Shown: positions 61,568-64,000 of the stretch, piece after piece
Numbering within the stretch: position 1 is the stretch's first letter
Layout of the letters: the number at the start of each line of letters is the position of its first letter
From: CAJBVG01 sp943371425
GTDB taxonomy: Bacteria > Bacteroidota > Bacteroidia > Sphingobacteriales > Sphingobacteriaceae
Direction: 5' to 3'
Assembly: GCA_943371425.1 (NCBI GenBank)
Contig: CALRUR010000003.1
Span: forward strand, 203,364-267,363
Length of the DNA stretch: 64,000 nt
Made by a program: the position numbers and the translations under genes
The notes under the pieces: model-generated
Told to the model about the DNA's origin: nothing
Database searches by the model: none
Seen by the model: the letters and a program-made list of their open reading frames with translations, nothing else

Positions 61568-62620
61568 TTAGAAAAGTAAACCAGTATCTGTTGAAGTTTG
61601 ATTTTTCATATTTATTTTCTTACTTCTTATTAGCTCGGTGCTTTCATTTTGTTCTCTTTTGTAAAAGTGGTTATTCAAATTCAATAACCGTTTTAGAATT
61701 TCCTTCCGAGCATCGGAGTTAATGGTGAAACGAATCCTGTCGTTTGCTGGAAGATATTCTAGTTCATAAAACCCATGTTGTAAATCAATATCTCCCCAAC
61801 CATATGATTGTAAAACTAAATAATCAATTCTTACATGTAACGATCGTAATTCTTCAATTTGTAGCGAGGGGTGTAAAGTTGAAGTTTTTAATTCACTATT
61901 ATGAAAGAGATTGTAAATTTTAGTTAGACCTAATTTTGATGAACTCATAATATCTTTTCTTAATTTAAAATACTCTGCTCCTAAATCTTCCAATTGATAA
62001 TTGATAGTTTCTGGAAATGGAAAAGTTTCAAAAACATTACCTGGTGTATAATTCAAATCAGACTTCATCGTAGTACAATATTTCCATGCCCATATATTGT
62101 GAATTGTAGATTGCATTATAGAAAAAACTGAGAATGACTGATTGTTGAATACAACCAAAGCGTCAGCAAAAACCATTTCCTTATTTACAAAATTCATAGC
62201 CAACGTTTTACTAATTCTTGCAACTACCATGACGTGGTCTAACTTGGATATGGTCTCGTATAATTCTTTTCGTAAGCGTAAGAATTGCCACCATTTTTCT
62301 CTTCCAAACTTGTCGTTTTTTGTTAGTCTTTCAGGCTTTACTAACCGTTCTACTATCTCAAAACAATCAGGATAAGCTCTAGCTTTTTCTTCGGGCCAAT
62401 CAAAGAAGTTTATTACCCACCTTGATGGATTTTGTTCTGGATCATTATTTAAATCTTCACCATTTAAGTATGGAAATAATACATCTTTATTCTTTGGGTT
62501 TTTAGCGATTAGTTCTTTAGCCTGTTCCGTGGTCAACACAAAACCCATTCCTAATACATAACTGCCGATAAAACTTTTTCTTGAATTTGCTTTCAAAGGG
62601 AGTGGATTACCTATTTTCAT
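61568..62620 (-). CDS. Silent alternative target-recognition cassette of the methylase
   Basis: 350 aa, no SAM or NPPF motif. It begins MKIGNPLPLK (compare IGNPMPLI in the methylase), then the repeat-coded stretch shared with the methylase, a diverged recognition domain, and a conserved end (LKTSTLHPSL, IDLQHGFYELEYLPANDRIR). It is tail-to-tail with the methylase gene (8 bp between stops) and starts next to the divergent recombinase gene. As a lone specificity fragment it probably acts only after inversion. Whether it is expressed alone is unknown. Confidence 0.88.
   Translation of the reverse strand: MKIGNPLPLKANSRKSFIGSYVLGMGFVLTTEQAKELIAKNPKNKDVLFPYLNGEDLNNDPEQNPSRWVINFFDWPEEKARAYPDCFEIVERLVKPERLTKNDKFGREKWWQFLRLRKELYETISKLDHVMVVARISKTLAMNFVNKEMVFADALVVFNNQSFSVFSIMQSTIHNIWAWKYCTTMKSDLNYTPGNVFETFPFPETINYQLEDLGAEYFKLRKDIMSSSKLGLTKIYNLFHNSELKTSTLHPSLQIEELRSLHVRIDYLVLQSYGWGDIDLQHGFYELEYLPANDRIRFTINSDARKEILKRLLNLNNHFYKREQNESTELIRSKKINMKNQTSTDTGLLF
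62225..62257 (-). repeat. 33-bp perfect inverted repeat, cassette copy
   Basis: Reverse complement is identical to 60876-60908. Confidence 0.95.
62346..62545 (-). repeat. 200-bp inverted repeat, cassette copy
   Basis: Reverse complement matches 60546-60745 at 198 of 200 bases. The differences are one T/C and one A/T. Confidence 0.97.
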
Positions 62621-62711
62621 AGCCGTGATTATAATTCATTGATAAACCAAGACTTCTGAAAAATTGTTAGCTAAAAAATGCTATTTTCCACTTCTTAAAT
62701 ACTTCACAAAT

Positions 62712-63869
62712 ATGAATCAAAAGATTACTTATGGGTTTGTTTTAAAACCTAATCCAAACAAAAAGGGACTTCATCCGATTTATTTTCGAGCATTTCAAAA
62801 GGGAAGAAAAATTGAAATTGCAACTTCTGTAACGCTTATTGATAAAGATTGGTCATTTAACCTTCAACGTGTAAAACGACGAAATAAGTTTCATGAACGA
62901 CATAATACAATTTTAGAAGCCTACGATAAAAAGGCCATGAAACTTCTAGTTGATAACTTTATTAATGATGAGTTACCATTAACTCTTCAACAGTTCAAAG
63001 AACTTATGATATCGTCAAACTATGAAGATGAAAACTTTACCAGTTATATACTTAATTATTTTTTAGAAAATAAGTCTAGATTAAGTAAAGAATCCTGGCA
63101 GAGTTATAAATCTCAGATTACAAAGCTTTTAAAGTTTAAAAAGAAGGTGATGTTCTCTGATATTACAGAAAAGTTTATTAATGAGTATTATTATTATATG
63201 ATCAATACCTTAGGTAATAATGAAAATACCGCCAGTAAGAGCTTAAGATCATTAAGAACTTTTGTCAATATTGCAATTAGATATAAATTCATAAAAAGCA
63301 ATCCATTTCAATATATAACAATTAAGAAAGTTGATGGGAAGCGTGATTTTTTGAATGCAGAGGAGCTTAGTAAGTTGTCAAATGCATATTTCTCTGGTGA
63401 CATGACCAAACCAATTGAAAAAGAAATATTGCAATATTTTCTTTTTTCTTGCTATACTGGTTTACGTTATTCAGACTTAAAATCACTTCAAACCAATGCA
63501 ATATGTGATAAAATGCTAAAAATAAAAATGCACAAAACGGGATATTGGATCACAATACCTTTAACTAATAAGGCCACTCAACTACTACCCTCTACAATAG
63601 ATTCAGGCACACATCCAGTATTTCGAATATATTGCAATAAGGTAACAAACAAAGTGCTTAAACAAATTGGCAAGCAATATGAAATCCCGAAAAATCTTAC
63701 ATGTCATGTCGCGAGACATACGTTTGCAACAATTTCAATTACACTTGGAATACCAATTGAAGTTGTTAGTAAACTTTTGGGACATACTAACCTTAAAACT
63801 ACTCAGATTTATGCAAAAATCATTGATGATGTTAAGGAAAGGGAGATGAAAAAATGGGATGTGGCTTAG
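62712..63869 (+). CDS. Tyrosine recombinase (candidate invertase or element integrase)
   Basis: About 385 aa. An N-terminal arm-binding domain (MNQKITYGFVLKPNPNKKGL) and a SAM-like core-binding domain precede the catalytic domain. All catalytic motifs are present: Arg in TGLRYSDLKS (about 252), HVARHTF (H-x-x-R, about 332), LLGHTNLKTT and Tyr in TQIYAKI (about 365). An in-frame TTG at 62664 exists, but the ATG at 62712 gives the usual start. It diverges from the specificity cassette, the classic place for an invertase. It could also be the island's integrase. Confidence 0.88.
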   Translation: MNQKITYGFVLKPNPNKKGLHPIYFRAFQKGRKIEIATSVTLIDKDWSFNLQRVKRRNKFHERHNTILEAYDKKAMKLLVDNFINDELPLTLQQFKELMISSNYEDENFTSYILNYFLENKSRLSKESWQSYKSQITKLLKFKKKVMFSDITEKFINEYYYYMINTLGNNENTASKSLRSLRTFVNIAIRYKFIKSNPFQYITIKKVDGKRDFLNAEELSKLSNAYFSGDMTKPIEKEILQYFLFSCYTGLRYSDLKSLQTNAICDKMLKIKMHKTGYWITIPLTNKATQLLPSTIDSGTHPVFRIYCNKVTNKVLKQIGKQYEIPKNLTCHVARHTFATISITLGIPIEVVSKLLGHTNLKTTQIYAKIIDDVKEREMKKWDVA

Positions 63870-64000
63870 ATTTCCATAATTCCACTAGCAGTGAACCTGC
63901 CAGTTGAAGATGCCTTATACTTCTCTACTTGGATAATCACATCCACTTCATGTGCATGCTCATTCCCCCCTCTAAACTTACCTTCTTTGGTAGAGTGGTA
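63866..64000 (-). CDS. C-terminal part of a RecA/RadA-like ATPase (runs off the window)
   Basis: Minus-strand frame reaching the window edge and ending with TAA at 63866-63868. It reads HSTKEGKFRGGNEHAHEVDV then IIQVEKYKASSTGRFTASGI. This matches the tail of RadA/RecA-like AAA ATPases carried by Bacteroidota mobile elements. The stop overlaps the recombinase's TAG. Confidence 0.65.
   Translation of the reverse strand, partial: YHSTKEGKFRGGNEHAHEVDVIIQVEKYKASSTGRFTASGIMEI

Noticed and set aside
62664..62712. TTG start for the recombinase
   Set aside because: It adds 16 residues not resembling the family N-terminus. The ATG at 62712 begins with the usual arm-binding sequence.

Overview
This window comes from a low-GC member of the Bacteroidota. 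I infer this from PorV/PorQ-type and TonB-dependent outer-membrane proteins, a BamA-like barrel, an HU/CCDC81-SPOR protein, an RteC-like regulator, a LuxE-like acyltransferase, candidate promoters with the Bacteroidota -7 element (TATATTTG), and the absence of obvious Shine-Dalgarno leaders. The genus cannot be fixed from the sequence alone.

Positions 1-39,650 look like ordinary chromosome. They carry ligA, a PorV/PorQ-like protein, tyrS, a LuxE-like acyltransferase, a HemJ-like protein, a holin-X-like pair, a BamA-like barrel and an AI-2E-type permease. Next on the minus strand is a signalling run (histidine kinase, receiver, BrkB/YihY membrane protein, sigma-54 activator, MASE3-type histidine kinase, TspO). 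Then come folC and a TonB/ExbD/ExbB/HU-SPOR/barrel/TPR cluster that looks like an envelope energy-transduction unit. After that are a YiiX-like hydrolase, two TonB-type receptors, a phosphoesterase, an ArsC/Spx-like protein, a bestrophin-like channel, and an mnmH-selD pair for 2-selenouridine in tRNA. Several intergenic gaps hold short-period repeats, often as inverted pairs, and one pair has grown into the start of the ArsC/Spx-like gene.

At 40,059-40,080 there is a lone minus-strand tmRNA-type 3' end (T-loop plus acceptor strand with U70) followed by a terminator, but no tmRNA body behind it. I read this as the left attachment site of a genomic island in ssrA. The island runs to the right and past the window edge (at least 24 kb). 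Its left part has an RteC-like regulator, an excisionase-type HTH protein and a Toprim/RepA-like helicase. Next is a module of a small protein, a membrane protein, a histidine kinase and a LuxR-type regulator. Exact copies of a 14-base motif lie upstream of this module and upstream of the next operon.

The right part is a defence island. First comes a four-gene TIR / TIR / stand-alone SLOG / ThsB-like TIR operon that resembles Thoeris but has no SIR2 effector. Then comes a three-gene operon with a 1727-aa helicase carrying a C-terminal Vsr/DUF559-like nuclease domain, an SNF2-type helicase, and a 1270-aa Eco57I/DrmMI-like adenine methylase. It resembles class 1 DISARM.

The most striking structure follows the methylase. 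A tail-to-tail, promoterless-looking second copy of its C-terminal specificity region is joined to it by a 200-bp inverted repeat (198/200 identical) and a second, perfect 33-bp inverted repeat, with a tyrosine recombinase gene directly beyond. Both copies are in frame, so inversion would swap the methylase's target-recognition domain rather than turn it off. This looks like a specificity-switching (phase-variable) DISARM-like defence system. No CRISPR array or complete tRNA/rRNA gene was seen.
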